64,000 nucleotides of DNA from Aquatica leii. Taxonomy: Eukaryota > Arthropoda > Insecta > Coleoptera > Lampyridae. A program made the translations under genes and the position numbers. Positions 47,375 to 58,689 of this stretch are shown here, in pieces. The DNA is taken from NCBI GenBank assembly GCA_035610365.1, contig CM069435.1, positions 80,571,389 through 80,635,388 of the forward strand. Reading direction: 5' to 3'. Each line of letters starts with the position of its first letter. The stretch's first letter is position 1. The notes under the pieces were generated by a model. It saw only the letters and a list, made by a program, of their open reading frames with translations, was not told the origin of the DNA and did no database searches.

Positions 47375-49163
47375 TTTTCCGTCGATCGTTTATTAATACT
47401 TGTATTAACGTATAATAATGTATCAAAAGTAGTGCGGTAATAGCCCCTATTACCGCACTACTTTTAAACCAATGAAATCAACGAATTTCTATTAACGCTC
47501 GATTTTTTCTAACCAATAAAATCGTAGAAAAGAATTACGATTTTTATGAGGTTACGTATATTGTATTAGTTAACGTTTTAAAATAAAAAATAAATACAAA
47601 AATTCACCCGTGCATTATTATAAGTAAACATTTCCAATGATTGTAGGTTAAGTAACCTGATCACTAAAATGAAAACAAAATAATATACTTTGGAGTTATC
47701 AAGATGCTAAAAGAAACTGATAAATAAAGTCCTTATTAACAATAATTGTGGTCTACATCATCTGACTATTTTATGAGCACACAAATTGTCAATTGGTTTT
47801 TATCGATGATTTTTAGTTGCATTTACGGAGCCTTCCTGATATCAAAGTTGTGATGTTTGCGTGTTATATAAAATGGTATATAAAAATTATTATAAACAGA
47901 TTTTAGTTTATTACATAAATAACAACGTATATTTTGTATAAACCAATACTTATCATATAACTGTGTTGTAGTGATACTCGTGTACTTCTTTTGCATACAT
48001 ACCGAAAACATTACGTATTTATAAAAATAAGACACAGAGCATTGAGTTATCGTTATTTTCTTCGACATTACCTTCTTCATCTAAGCAACTACTTCTCTGC
48101 TATTTGCACTAATTTGTAAAACATGCTTTGCTAAACTACATATGAACTTTTATCAGATTCAAATTGTATCGATAAGTTAGTGAACAGCATTTTTATAGTA
48201 AATCATAAACTAAAGAGATTTACTAAACAATTGTGTTACTAAAATTCAGCTTTTTGCATGCTGTTCATTTAAAAACTACAATGTGGCACAATATGTTATG
48301 GTTAATATGACAAATCTATAATACGAACAAACGATTATGAATTTCTCGTGTGTACATACCAGATTTTTTTCTTTAAATTGCCATTACGTAAATATTGTTA
48401 TAAACAAAAGTAACACAACAATCAATATAGAAAATATATATTTAATTTATAAGTAGGTGAACTAGTTTCTTCTCTCTAAAGCCATCATTCGAAACCCCCA
48501 TCATTCATTAGCGACAACACTAAACTATAATTCATGGCATTTTTTGTACTCAAACCCAATCTGTCGTAAGAATTTGTTTATGACATCTGGTTCACCGTTG
48601 TAATTAATATTCACTTACATTTTCCAAACTAAAATGTTTATTGTTAAAACTTTCTTATCTACAGAAGTAAATATGTATTAAAATTACCATTGTTTTTATC
48701 GTAGATTTTTAATGTTTCCTGGTTAGCCTATAGTTTTATTCCTAATAACAATATTCGTCATTGATGAACCATTTTTAAATTTATAAACACTTTATTTGCT
48801 TTATAAATAATTTTGATTTGCTTTTTACATCAAGTGCAGCTTCTGTGTACAAAGAAAACAATGCCACGATTACCTTTCGGCTGATAAAGAAAACTTTTTA
48901 ATGTTTCGAGATGTAATTTTCTTCGATTTTCTAGCATACTGTTAATCACATAAAACTAAAAAAATTGATCAAATCATTGATATTTTCAAAACTAATTATA
49001 ATCAATCCGATTAAAATTTAATTGACGCGTTGAGGTTATACAGCATTCCCATTACTTAAAAATCCCACTACCGTTGATACAAAAATAAAACAATTGTTCA
49101 GTAGATAAAATTATAAAATTATAAGTAAATGCAAAAAATTAATAAGATACGATCGACGGAAAA
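47375..49163. repeat. Distant 14-bp inverted pair TTTTCCGTCGATCG
   Basis: TTTTCCGTCGATCG at 47375-47388 recurs in inverted form at 49150-49163, 1.76 kb apart. Nearby, CCGTACAGGT occurs at about 47357 and again near 49305. The perfect hairpin at 47425 and the GC-rich patch at 49216 lie between or close by. Together they suggest remnants of one repeat family, not necessarily one element. Confidence 0.4.
47425..47465. repeat. Perfect 18-bp inverted repeat with GCCCC loop
   Basis: AAAAGTAGTGCGGTAATA (47425-47442) is mirrored exactly by TATTACCGCACTACTTTT (47448-47465) around a 5-base loop GCCCC. A perfect stem of this length in AT-rich DNA is unlikely by chance. No T tract long enough or context suggests a transcript end; it may be the centre of a palindromic repeat. 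Confidence 0.85.
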
Positions 49164-51400
49164 ACTTAAAAACCAACTTGTTTGATAATATACAATTAAT
49201 AATCTCGACAACATTAACGCTCTCGCTCGCTGCGCTCGCTCGCGCGTGAAAATGTCTCGATTATGAATTGCCTTCATTACCAACCTTGTTGGTTAAATAA
49301 CTATTCCGTACAGGTCAAACCTATTAACGTACAGGATAATGAATTATGAAAACATAATTTAGAAGACTTTTACAAATACTTTCTGCATCACAAATTATGA
49401 AATTTGAAAACGAAATCATTGAGTGTCATCTATAAGGTATTGCATTAGTTTATAGCGTAAAATAAGTGTTTTATAAATTACATATTTTAGGTTATATTCG
49501 TAAACGTTGACGTTTAGTGGTGACTTTCTTGTAATGAAATATAAATATATGTTAGAAGTTCAAGGTAATTAGAACAAATAAAGACTTCTAATTTGCAACC
49601 CAACTACTTATTTTCTTGCAGGGTTTTCTTTTGATGGGAAGGAAATATTAAGAGTATTTTACCAGATTTTTGCAGTGTTATAAACAGATTAAGTAATTTA
49701 ATCCTTAAAATAAAATTACTTATTTTATGATAACATGCTCAAATTAAGTTAAAGAAGTTAGTATTTATTAGAACATTTATCAGTTTTTTAAACTGCATGA
49801 CAATTCAGAAGTATCCAATTATCTTTTGGTGTTCATCGATAGTTGCAAGATATCAAAATGTTTGTTCCGCACATGCCTGATATCTGTTTGTTATTATTTA
49901 TCCTTATGTTAATGCAGTTTTCATAAGTATTTATGTATACTTTTACTACATATTATATTATAATCTTGTAAAAATAATGTATTGGCACATTGTCGCTACC
50001 TTCTTAAAAATATAATCACAAACACTTTGGACTTACGTTTTAATAAATAACACAAGATAAACATAAATACAATCAATTGTTACAAGACTAATGCAAACCA
50101 CTAGTTTATACATTGAAAAAAATATTATTTAGATGCAATTATAAGCAAAAGCACTGAATCGCTAGTTTCTTTTACCTACAATGTGTTTTGTTAACAATTA
50201 ATTTCTCATATTTAAACTAATTTTTCAGTAAAAATTATTACAGCATATTTGATCCATTAGAATAATTAACTATTTTGCATTTTCTAAAAGGTATTTTTTT
50301 CAATTCTTTAACTACGATGTTCTTATTACCTTCTTAGTTCGGAAAGCTTGATTCTTAAAAATAACACCTATTAATTACAAATTATCTATAAACATTTACA
50401 AATTTACCTTATTTGCTTTGTAAGTCACATCCACATGTTATTTGGTTGAAGCTTCTAGGAAAAACTATCACATATCAACATTTGTCAGAACTTGTCGACA
50501 TTGTTAACGATTCAGGCTTTGCATGAATAGATTTCTTTTATTTACTGGCAGCAAAAGCAAAATCTTGTCATTGAATCATTAGTACTTTTTAAACTAATCT
50601 AGCTCATTCATATTACGTTATGCTTGAAATTAATGTATTAAAAAATTCAAATACTAAATGATTTGAAGCTCATTAAAATTGCATGCCTTTAAAGCAAGTA
50701 AATTATACTCACCATTTCATTAACTAGAGATGAGTAATAAAAGAAGAATAAAATAAAAGTAACAGATAACTAATAGTATAAACGCTGTCAAGTTGACATA
50801 AAATAAATAAATACAAGTTTTGACATAATTTTTTTATTGATTTTAGGTATTACTAATACAAATTTTTAAATTAGTTTATTTATTTTCTGCGTTATTTTTT
50901 TCGTAAAATTTTGTATAACTTTTGATTACTAATTAAATATAAAATCGTAGAAAAAGTATAGTGTATACTATTCATGTTAGTCAAACCGTTTTTTGTTATT
51001 AAAAGATTGCAAACGATGGCGGCACAAGTAAGCTACTTACACACGCTATTAGTTTGGACATACGTGCAAAGCAATGTTTTACCAGTTAACTTGCTTTGAT
51101 TCTTAAAACTCGGAGTTTGCAAAAATAATTCGTACACTTTAATTTCTGTTTATAAACAAAATATAGAATGAATAAAATCCTGCAAACGTTTCTATAAAAT
51201 TATAATCGGTTGAGTGGTTTGTTTCATTTACTTTGTTTAATTTTCTTTTCAAGCCGGAAACCAATGAAGATGTGCTAATTTAATTTTTTTAAAATTTTTA
51301 TACTACTCAAAAGGCACATAAAATATTAATATACAAGCTTATTAGCAGCTTAGATGTATATTTAACAATAAACACAAGGCGATTCTTCAATGATTCGGAC
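47470..51400. other. AT-rich gene-free stretch
   Basis: Apart from the short items listed separately, I see no gene or recognisable transposon here. Open frames up to 85 codons (47823-48080, minus) lack any motif. Confidence 0.45.
49211..49252. other. GC-rich CTCG/GCTCGC patch
   Basis: In a context of about 75-80 percent AT, this stretch is CTCGCTCGCTGCGCTCGCTC followed by GCGCG. It is made of overlapping GCTCGC units with an internal palindrome around TGCG/CGCA-like cores. There is no open frame. It may be a simple-repeat expansion or a fragment of a repeat family. Function unknown. Confidence 0.5.
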
Positions 51401-51640
51401 TTCAGAACCAAATTAATGATTTAAGTTATTGGATTCACGGATAATGTTTTCAATCGGGTAATGTTATCACTTTACTAAAGTAACAATCCGGACGCATGCT
51501 AGTACATAGAAAAAACGCATAATTTCGGTTTATGTTATCAATTTATTCTCAGGTTTGTTTCTATACATTTTTTTTAGCTGAATTTTCACAATACGCTTGC
51601 TTAGAGTGAAAAATTTTATCATTGTACCCTAAAAATAGTT
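51400..51640. repeat. Partial copy of the outer inverted-repeat element
   Basis: ATTGGATTCACGGATAATG... AATCGGGTAATG... CCGGACGC...ACATAGAAAAAAC... AATTTCGGTTTATGTTATCA followed by AGGTTTGTTTCTATACAT aligns with 52523-52649 continued by 57632-57680. Here the repeat is uninterrupted, so it represents the state before the hAT insertion and confirms the insertion point: TTATCAATTTATTCTCAGG here against TTATCAA/TTATCTTCTTAGG around the hAT. Confidence 0.75.
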
Positions 51641-52260
51641 TTTTTGCATATTTATATTATTTTTGCATTGCTATTTATTTATTTAAATAATTTGACTGAT
51701 TAACAAAACTGTACTTTCGCCTATGTATTTTATATAGCACTCGCGCGTGCACGGGGTACAGGAAATCTAAAAAAATATTAGTTGTAAGAACACAAAAATG
51801 TGTTTCTATGAAAGAGGAATGTTGTCAGCATCATGTAAGGTATTTTAAAATCTTTAAAAAAATATTCTTTATGCATAAAAAAAAGGTCACAAAGTAAGCA
51901 ATCTTTTTCAATGATACTTTTCTACTTCTTTTGTAAACTATGCTTATACTATTGAAAAGAGGAATTTATAAAATAGCTTAGGAGAAGATGTAAATTGTTT
52001 ACTTTCATTTGAGGGTTTACTTTTGTAGTTACGTTAGGTAGTTTTCGAGTAGTTAATTAAACATATAAAACGCCAACTTCAGTTAAAAAGTAGCTACCGA
52101 TACACAAAATTTTAATTTAGCAGCAATAATAAGTTCATCCATTATAACGCAGATGGCGCTGTAAACAGTCGATCACGCGCCTTGGATATTATATTCCGGT
52201 ACTTATCTTTATTAGTAAAAATAAACTTTGATCCGTAGCAGTATGTTATTATACAAGATC

Positions 52261-52427
52261 TCAATTTATTTTGAGTTTACATTTTTAACAATTTACAATA
52301 CGCGCATTTAGTAAACACGTCACAATTAAGTTCAGTCAAGATCTTCGTTGCAAACAAAGCTAAATTTTAACGTGATTTTGAAGACATTGATTACAATTTA
52401 TTTCGAGTTTGCATTTTTAACAATTTT
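52261..52427. repeat. Direct repeat, about 34 bp, spaced 133 bp
   Basis: CAATTTATTTTGAGTTTACATTTTTAACAATTT begins near 52261 and recurs with three changes near 52394. A short local duplication next to the outer inverted-repeat element. Confidence 0.6.
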
Positions 52428-53556
52428 AATGTAGGAATTGGTATTTCTGTATACTAGTATAATACAAGAAACCTATTTTTATTTTTGTTAGAAATAAAAG
52501 AAAATATAGTGCACGCCGCTTATTGGAATTACGGATAATGTTATCAATCGGGTTAATGCTATCAGATTATTAAAGAACAAGCCGGACTTATAATACTACA
52601 TAGAAAAAACATTGTTTATAGTAATCGTAATTTCGGTTTATGTTATCAATAGTGTCCGGATTTTAGGTAAAATTCCTTTTTATTTGGACATAAGGCCAAT
52701 GTACGAAAGCTATATATTGGTTTAATACATGCAAAATAAAACGTTTTGGATAATTTTTTTTAGGTCCTAAAGTCCTAAATCAATGTTATACGTCCTAAAA
52801 CATCGTTTGTATCCTATTTTAGGTCCTAATTCCATTTAAAACAAAATTTGAACTAAACTAATAAGAAAACTTATTTTTGCTGAATTATCGAATGTCCTAC
52901 TAATACTATGTACATCATTAAATACTTCCTATTTTGTCATGTCGTTATGCCTTCCTGTTATGTGGCGCTGTGTCTTCGGTTCGATTCGTTTTGTTAATTT
53001 GTTGGCGGGATCCACAGTGAATCTTCTCATAAACGTGTATTGTGAAGTAACCTTAAATACACAAATGCCGAAGGAAAAGAATAATTTTGAAAATAAAGTA
53101 AGCCTGTGGCTGAAAAAATTTGGCAGCAGCTACGACAATGGAACTTACCAAGTATTTGATACACAAAAAAAAATGTTGTTCTGCAAATCTTGCGTGAAAA
53201 GTGTAAGTATACGTATTATATTAATTGTAATACAGTGATGTGAATTGATAGTAAAATATTAATATTTGTTATTCTCTTAGGGCCAACTGCACCGCTTACG
53301 TTTAACGTTTAAGTGCTACTTAACATTTTAAGTGAAGTGCACCAATGTTTTAAGGTACCCTTAACCCATAAACCACCTTAAAATTTTAAGTGTCAGAATT
53401 GTGAGGCTTTGCTGAAGCTTAGATATTAAACCAAATGCGCGCGCTGCGAGAAGCGGTAATAGTTGACATGATTGACATCCATTTGGCATCATAACATAAC
53501 CTTGCTTGTGTCTGTGTCGCAGTTGTTTTTAAGCGATTTTATATTTGATAGTAGGA

Positions 53557-54808
53557 ATGGATGTAATAGAATTAGATATGTTTGACGACTTGGATGTCGT
53601 AGAACTAATTGAATTTGGTGTGCCACGTCAAATTTACAACCGATCGGATCATTTTAATAGTTTAGACGATTATGAGTTTTTCAAAAAGTTTCGGTTAACT
53701 AAAGAAACTGTGATGCATCTTTTACCTGTCCTGGAAAATGAGTTAGAATTTCCTACCAATGCGTAAGATAAATAATGAATTTAATTTAAATTTTGTGTTT
53801 AATATGTATCTATATATTTACAGGAATAAATGCATATCGCCAATAAACCAATTACTTACTTGTTTGCGGTATTATGCTACAGGAAGTCACTTAGATGTAA
53901 TAGCTGATTTTATGGGAATGCATTCCACAACAGCAATTCGAATCATTCCTAAAGTTTCTATGGCCATTGCACGTTTGTACAATAGGTTTATAAAATTACC
54001 AGATACAGAAGAGAAACGTACACTTGCAAAACGTTCTTTTTATGAAATTGCACGCTTTCCACATGTTATCGGTGCATTGGATTGTACACATGTCAAGATA
54101 CAATCCCCAGGTAAGAGTGTAATAATATATATATATAAGAATATTAATTAATTAAGTACACATAGGTGGCGATGATGCAGAGGTGTATCGAAATAGAAAA
54201 AATTACTTTTCTATTAATGTTCAGGCAGTATGCGATGCCAATTTAAAGTTTATAGATATAGTGGCACGTTGGCCTGGTTCTTATCATGATGTAACTGTTT
54301 TTAACAGCAGCAACCTGAGAACTCGATTCGAAACTGGCCAATTTCCAGATTGCATTTTATTAGGTATGTATATGTGTATATAAAGGTATAGATAATTCAT
54401 TGAGGTACAACAGGAGATGGTGGTTACCCTATTCGAGGTTATCTTTTAACTCCTCTTTTAAACCCAACAACAGAAGCAGAACAGCTATATAATCAAAGTC
54501 ATATAAGGACAAGAAACAAAATTGAATGTTGCTTTGGAGTTCTTAAAAGAAGATTTCCTGTGTTGGCATATGGGTGTCGCTTAAAATTAAGAACCACCCT
54601 CATCGTCATTGTTGCTGCTGCAGTATTACATAATGTTGCAAGAGAAATGCATGAACCACAACCTCCTGCTGATGACGATATAGGTCAACTCAATCAGATA
54701 ATAATAGATGGAGAAATACCCCCAGTCATTCGACATGAGAATGCGACAGCCACAACTGGGTCTCAACTGCGAAGAATGCTAATCGATAATTATTTTGCTC
54801 AATTATAG
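53557..54808 (+). CDS. PIF/Harbinger transposase (HARBI1-like), four exons, 361 aa
   Basis: Predicted exons 53557-53762, 53824-54110, 54166-54363 and 54414-54808 are joined by three GT-AG introns of 50-61 bases. The spliced length is 1086 bases (361 codons plus stop) without interruption. The product is a DDE nuclease that cuts and pastes the element. Residues about 60-90 hold the N-terminal helix-turn-helix-like part ('[20 protein letters not shown]'). Around residue 155 '[13 protein letters not shown]' gives the first catalytic Asp, near 200 '[14 protein letters not shown]' the second, and near 265 '[18 protein letters not shown]' the Glu. All three are present. Length matches HARBI1-type proteins (about 350 aa). 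The ATG is the first in frame after the left end; an upstream in-frame ATT at 53545 is not a normal start. It faces the Myb-like gene, its required partner for nuclear import and DNA binding in known systems. Confidence 0.93.
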
Positions 54809-54918
54809 CATTGTATAATAAATAATAATGAAGATGGTATATTATTTAAATTTAATTACAACTACCAACAAAATGAAAAATACAAAAAGTAGAAACTAAC
54901 ACTACCAACTATTAACAA

Positions 54919-55812
54919 TTATTCAAAAGTCCCTTCCTCCATGATTAGTCTAAGTTTTGCTTCCTTAATTTGAATGTCCAAATTGAGGTTCTTTTTACGA
55001 AGCTCAAATTCTTCAATATCACGCAATTCCTTATTCTTCGCTACTTCTAAGGCATATTTAAAATATTCTTTTTTTAAATCCCCTACTTCTGAATACACTT
55101 TGGATAAGTGGCTGGTGTGCAACGTTTTAATAACACCAGGCCTTCGACGGTTAGACCAATTATCGTCTTCATAATCAGACACAGGCTTTGTAGTTTGTGC
55201 CTTAAGCTTTTCACTTATTGGGGTTCGTAGGTGATTCGAGGTATGATTTCCCCAGTCTGTTGTATTCTATAATTAATTATAATTTGATTTAACAATTATA
55301 GTAAGAATAAAATTACTTACATTAGATGTTGCAGTCGCTTCACTGTGCATTTGTATCTTAGTCAGAACAAGATCGCTTGTCTTATTTTCGATTTCTGGTT
55401 CTATTACTAACGAGTCTCCATCAACAGGATTATCTAGGCCCACAATTGTTTTCTCATTAGTGATCGAGAGCAAAATATCCATCGAAGGATCTTTTAAAAT
55501 TGTTGGTGGAGGTCCACCACCGGTTTTAAATGCTTCTTTTTTTTTATTTGCAGCAAATCTTCTCGCTTCTTTTTTTTTATTTTCATATAATTTTTTTAAC
55601 GATTCTTTGCTTCGGAAGGTTTTACCTGGCGCAATAGCATTGTATTGTTTAGTAATTGTATTCCATGCAGTTTCTTTATCTCTCCATGTAACTGCGTCAG
55701 TTTTTTTATTTTCGATAATTGTTTTAAAATTTGAAATTAAATTCATTAACTGCAGTTTCTCTTCACTAGAGTAATTTGCTCCTCGACTACGTTTAATACT
55801 TTCATTTTCCAT
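54919..55812 (-). CDS. Harbinger Myb/SANT-like (MADF-type) DNA-binding protein, two exons, 279 aa
   Basis: Exon 1 runs from ATG at 55812 to 55321; exon 2 from 55266 to the TAA at 54919. The 54-base intron begins GTAAGT and ends TATAG, and the junction is in phase. Residues about 10-95 form a trihelix Myb/SANT-like domain: 'NYSSEEKLQLMNLISNFKTI', 'TWRDKETAWNTITKQYNA', 'RSKESLKKLYENKKKEARRF', with the spaced Trp/Phe of such folds. A 'GGGPPP' turn follows, as in many insect Harbinger partners. The C-terminus (from about residue 200) is charged and predicted coiled coil ('DIEEFELRKKNLNLDIQIKE'). In characterised Harbingers this protein brings the transposase to the nucleus and to the ends. That role is inferred from family knowledge. 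Confidence 0.9.
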
Positions 55813-57969
55813 TTTTATATCACAAATCAAATCTTAACCACAAATAAAAAAACACGCTTTCAATTCAAAGAACACACCTGAAACTAGCTTCAACAAAAAT
55901 TACTAAAAAACTGACTGGTGGGGGAAGTTTAGTAAAGTTGAACATAATTTTAAGCGGTGCAGTTCACGCACACTTAAATTTAAGCTTAATAACTAAACCG
56001 GTTTAGCTAAGCTGAATTTTAAACTACGGCGGTGCAGTTGGCCCTTACACTATTTTAGTTTCTTTGTAAAAAGTGACACACCTAGAACAGCATGAAAAGA
56101 CAAGCGTGCAACAACGTTGCATTAAAAAGCCGATGAAGCAATGTTTAATTAATACGCTTAATTGAGATAATGCAAAGGATCAATTTAATCGTGATCTTTG
56201 TAATGCTCTTGTAGCTGCCAATATTCCCTGGAACAAGTTGAATTGTCTAACTTTTAAAATTTTTTTACAGAGATATTGTAGCAGACATGTGCTCAATGAA
56301 AGCACAATACGTAAAAATTATTTAGTTTCCTGTTACAATGAGGTACATAAAATAAGACAATGTAAAGTTGTTAAATAAACAAAGTACATTTAGGCAATTA
56401 ACAATATTCAAAGATCTATTGGTGAACATGACGTTTGTGTAATTGTTGACGAAACTACTGACTTTATTGGACGATATGTCGCAAACCTTATTGTAAGTAA
56501 GTTGTCATGCCATGAAGCAGGTTCTCTATATTTATTAGCTTCAAAATCATTAAAACGAACAAACAAAATATTTTACAGCCAATTAATTCATGTTACATGT
56601 ATGGCACATGCACTGAACTTGGTTTGTGAGACTATTAGATCGAGGTATAAAAATGTCAACAGTTTGATATCAAACGTAAAAAAAATTTTTTTGAAAGCAC
56701 CTTTGAGGGTGCAGGTGTACCGAGAAAAACTACCAGATCTTCCTCTACCTCCCGAACCAATTTTAACTTGGATTGTATCTGCTATATTTTATGCCGATAA
56801 TTTTGAAAACATAAAAAAGTGAGTACATACTCTTTGTTTAGCGAGCAGCTTGATAGTGAAGAATACGTTTTCCAAATCTTAGGTTGTCATGGATTTTGCG
56901 GCTGATGGATCGGATTTGGTAGAAAAAGCACATAATATTTATAAAAACAATAAAGTGAATGTACTGCAATATATAAAGGCTCATTTTTTAATATTACCAA
57001 CAAGTATAAAAAAAACTAGAACAAATACGGCTACCGCTTACAGAATCACTACAGAGAATGGAAAATGTAAAACAATTTTAAAAGTCGCTCCAGAAGAAGT
57101 GTCAAAAGCAGCTTATGAAAAATTACAAGGTACTCTCTTGAAAAATCCCGGATATATAGTAATATCAGCAATTTACAATTTATTAAATGGAGAATTTGTG
57201 AATTCAGATATAAATTTCTCAGTTTTTAAGTACGCGCCCATAACAAGCTTTGATGTGGAGAGTTCGTTCTCAAGTTTAAAAAATGTTTTAACTGAAAAAC
57301 GTACCAACTTCACAATGGAAAACTTAGAAAAGTATTTAGTTTGCTATGCAAATGCAAAATATCAATAGTTTTTGTTGTGTTCTTCTTACCTTAAGTTTAA
57401 GATTTTATAGGTACATATGTACTTACGTTCATTTGCTTATAAATAAGTATATAATTTTATTTAATACTTTTGAAATATAATCATTTTTTTGTGTTATTAT
57501 ATAATTCCTGTTATTATTTTTTTGTTTCCCAATTTAGGATTTATCCTATTTTTGTTCCTATTTAAAGCTTTTATGCACCTATTATAGGATCTTATTTGTT
57601 CACTTTTAAGATCCTAAAAATCCGGCCTCTAGTTATCAATTATCTTCTTAGGTTTGTTTCTATACATGAACAATAACGTGTTTTGTATGAATTTTTTAGC
57701 TGAATTTTCGCAATACGCTTTTTACGCTTAAACAACTAAAAACACGTTATCTTCGAGAATTAGCTTGGAAAGCATGTGCGTTCTTAGAATAACATAACTT
57801 AAATTAACTACGTCTTATGTGATAACGTTATTTTGTATTTATTTTTAGTGTCAGGAAATTTTTAAGAATTATTGTGTAGTTCTTCGAACAGTGAATTAAA
57901 CATCATAACATTATTTTTGATTTCTTTGTATTACCGGTTTGAACAAACTATTAAGCTACAGGTGGCTCA

Positions 57970-58152
57970 AAATTTTGATTTTTTAAACGTTTTATAAAAA
58001 TTTCACTTTCTAAATTAACAACCTCTGAACTTGGTGTATGCATTTAGTGCTTTCTAATAAATAAACATTTGTTTTTTTTTCTGAATTTTGAATAATGTTA
58101 TCATTCTCTTATTGTTATCAAGTTCCAACGTGATTCTATTAAGCGGCGCGTG
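57970..58152. repeat. Duplicated right end of the outer inverted-repeat element
   Basis: This segment (..TTTAAACGTT.., CTTTCTAATAAATAAACATT, GTTATCATTCTCTTATTGTTATC, ACGTGATTCTATTAAGCGGC) aligns with 58490-58686. It ends in GCGGCGCGTG instead of GCGGCGTGCAC. Both copies are in direct orientation about 525 bases apart. Confidence 0.75.
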
Positions 58153-58689
58153 TTTCTAAAATAAGACTACAAACTCAAGAAGTAGTTTCCTTGTGGCGTT
58201 AAATGAAAAATTTTCCGTGTTGAATGTTCAAACGTATGTAAATTATAATTAATCACTCTTTTCCAAAACAAGTTGTCCAGAATTAATTTCATTAATTTCA
58301 ACTGAATATAGCCAATAACCTAAGAATGCGGCTTCCTTAGAAAATGTTTACTAAATAAAATCACGTTTTGAAATGTAGACGATAACAAAAGGAGCCACTT
58401 CACTGCATTGATTTCCTAACTTCTTACTTGACTAAATCCCGGCCTTAATGCTACAGATCCGTTGGGTCAAAATGCTGCTTTTTTTAAACGTTTAAAAATT
58501 GTTTGCTTGTATTGACGCTTTGATTTCACGTTCTAAATTAGCAATCTGTTAATCACATACACGCTGTATGTATTTACTGCTTTCTAACAAATAAGCATTT
58601 TTTTCTAAATTTCGGATATTGTTATCATTTAGTTATTGTTATCAAAAATCTCAACTGCTAACGTGATTCTATTAAGCGGCGTGCACTGC

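Larger units (their letters stand above)
53280..56044 (+). mobile_element. PIF/Harbinger DNA transposon, 2765 bp, apparently intact
   Basis: The ends are perfect 16-bp inverted repeats GGGCCAACTGCACCGC, followed by looser similarity. The target duplication is TTA (53277-53279 and 56045-56047), the 3-bp TWA type used by this superfamily. It carries exactly the two genes expected of an autonomous Harbinger: a DDE transposase on the plus strand and a Myb/SANT-like protein on the minus strand, tail to tail, their stops separated by about 110 bases. Both are open after splicing. Motifs CTTAA and TTTTAAGTG recur just inside both ends and may be protein-binding sites. Confidence 0.95.
53065..57368 (+). 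pseudogene. hAT transposase gene, interrupted in its first intron by Harbinger
   Basis: Exon 1 (53065-53202) starts at ATG with 'MPKEKNNFENKVSLWLKKFG' and ends 'LFCKSCVKS' before GTAAGT, the CX2C half of a BED-type finger. After the Harbinger, 'VTHLEQHEKT' (about 56075) supplies the His half. Then 'FNRDLCNALVAANIPWNKLN', 'RYCSRHVLNESTIRKNY' and 'VIVDETTDFIGRYVANLIV' (first catalytic region, 56440-56495). 'VTCMAHALNLVCETIRSRYK' and 'LPDLPLPPEPIL' follow (56586-56760). The last exon (from about 56883) ends with 'SFDVESSFSSLKNVLTEKR', the dimerisation domain. An in-frame stop near 56160, a frameshift near the intron and deletions around the TDAAPYM and RWGTW regions make it non-functional. Confidence 0.85.
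52650..57631 (+). mobile_element. hAT DNA transposon, 4982 bp including a nested Harbinger
   Basis: Terminal inverted repeats TAGTGTCCGGATTTTAGG at the left and TAGAGGCCGGATTTTTAGG (reverse complement) at the right. The 8-bp target duplication GTTATCAA is exact at 52642-52649 and 57632-57639. Sub-terminal TCCTAAA/TTTAGGA motifs are repeated at both ends (near 52763-52825 and 57535-57615), as in other hATs. It encodes a BED-finger transposase of the arthropod type whose members are often annotated CGG-repeat-binding-like. Without the Harbinger it is about 2.2 kb. Confidence 0.93.
52509..58686. mobile_element. Unclassified outer transposon with GTGCACGCCGCTTA inverted ends, host of the hAT
   Basis: The left end GTGCACGCCGCTTATTGGAA (52509) matches the reverse complement of the right end, GTGCACGCCGCTTAATAGAA (from 58686 leftward). 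Inside both ends GTTATCA occurs repeatedly (near 52550, 52642, 58095, 58113, 58620, 58638). Without the hAT the element is about 1.2 kb and has no coding capacity. A second, near-identical right end lies at 57970-58152, suggesting a local tandem duplication or two overlapping copies. No target duplication could be fixed, so the superfamily is open. Confidence 0.65.
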
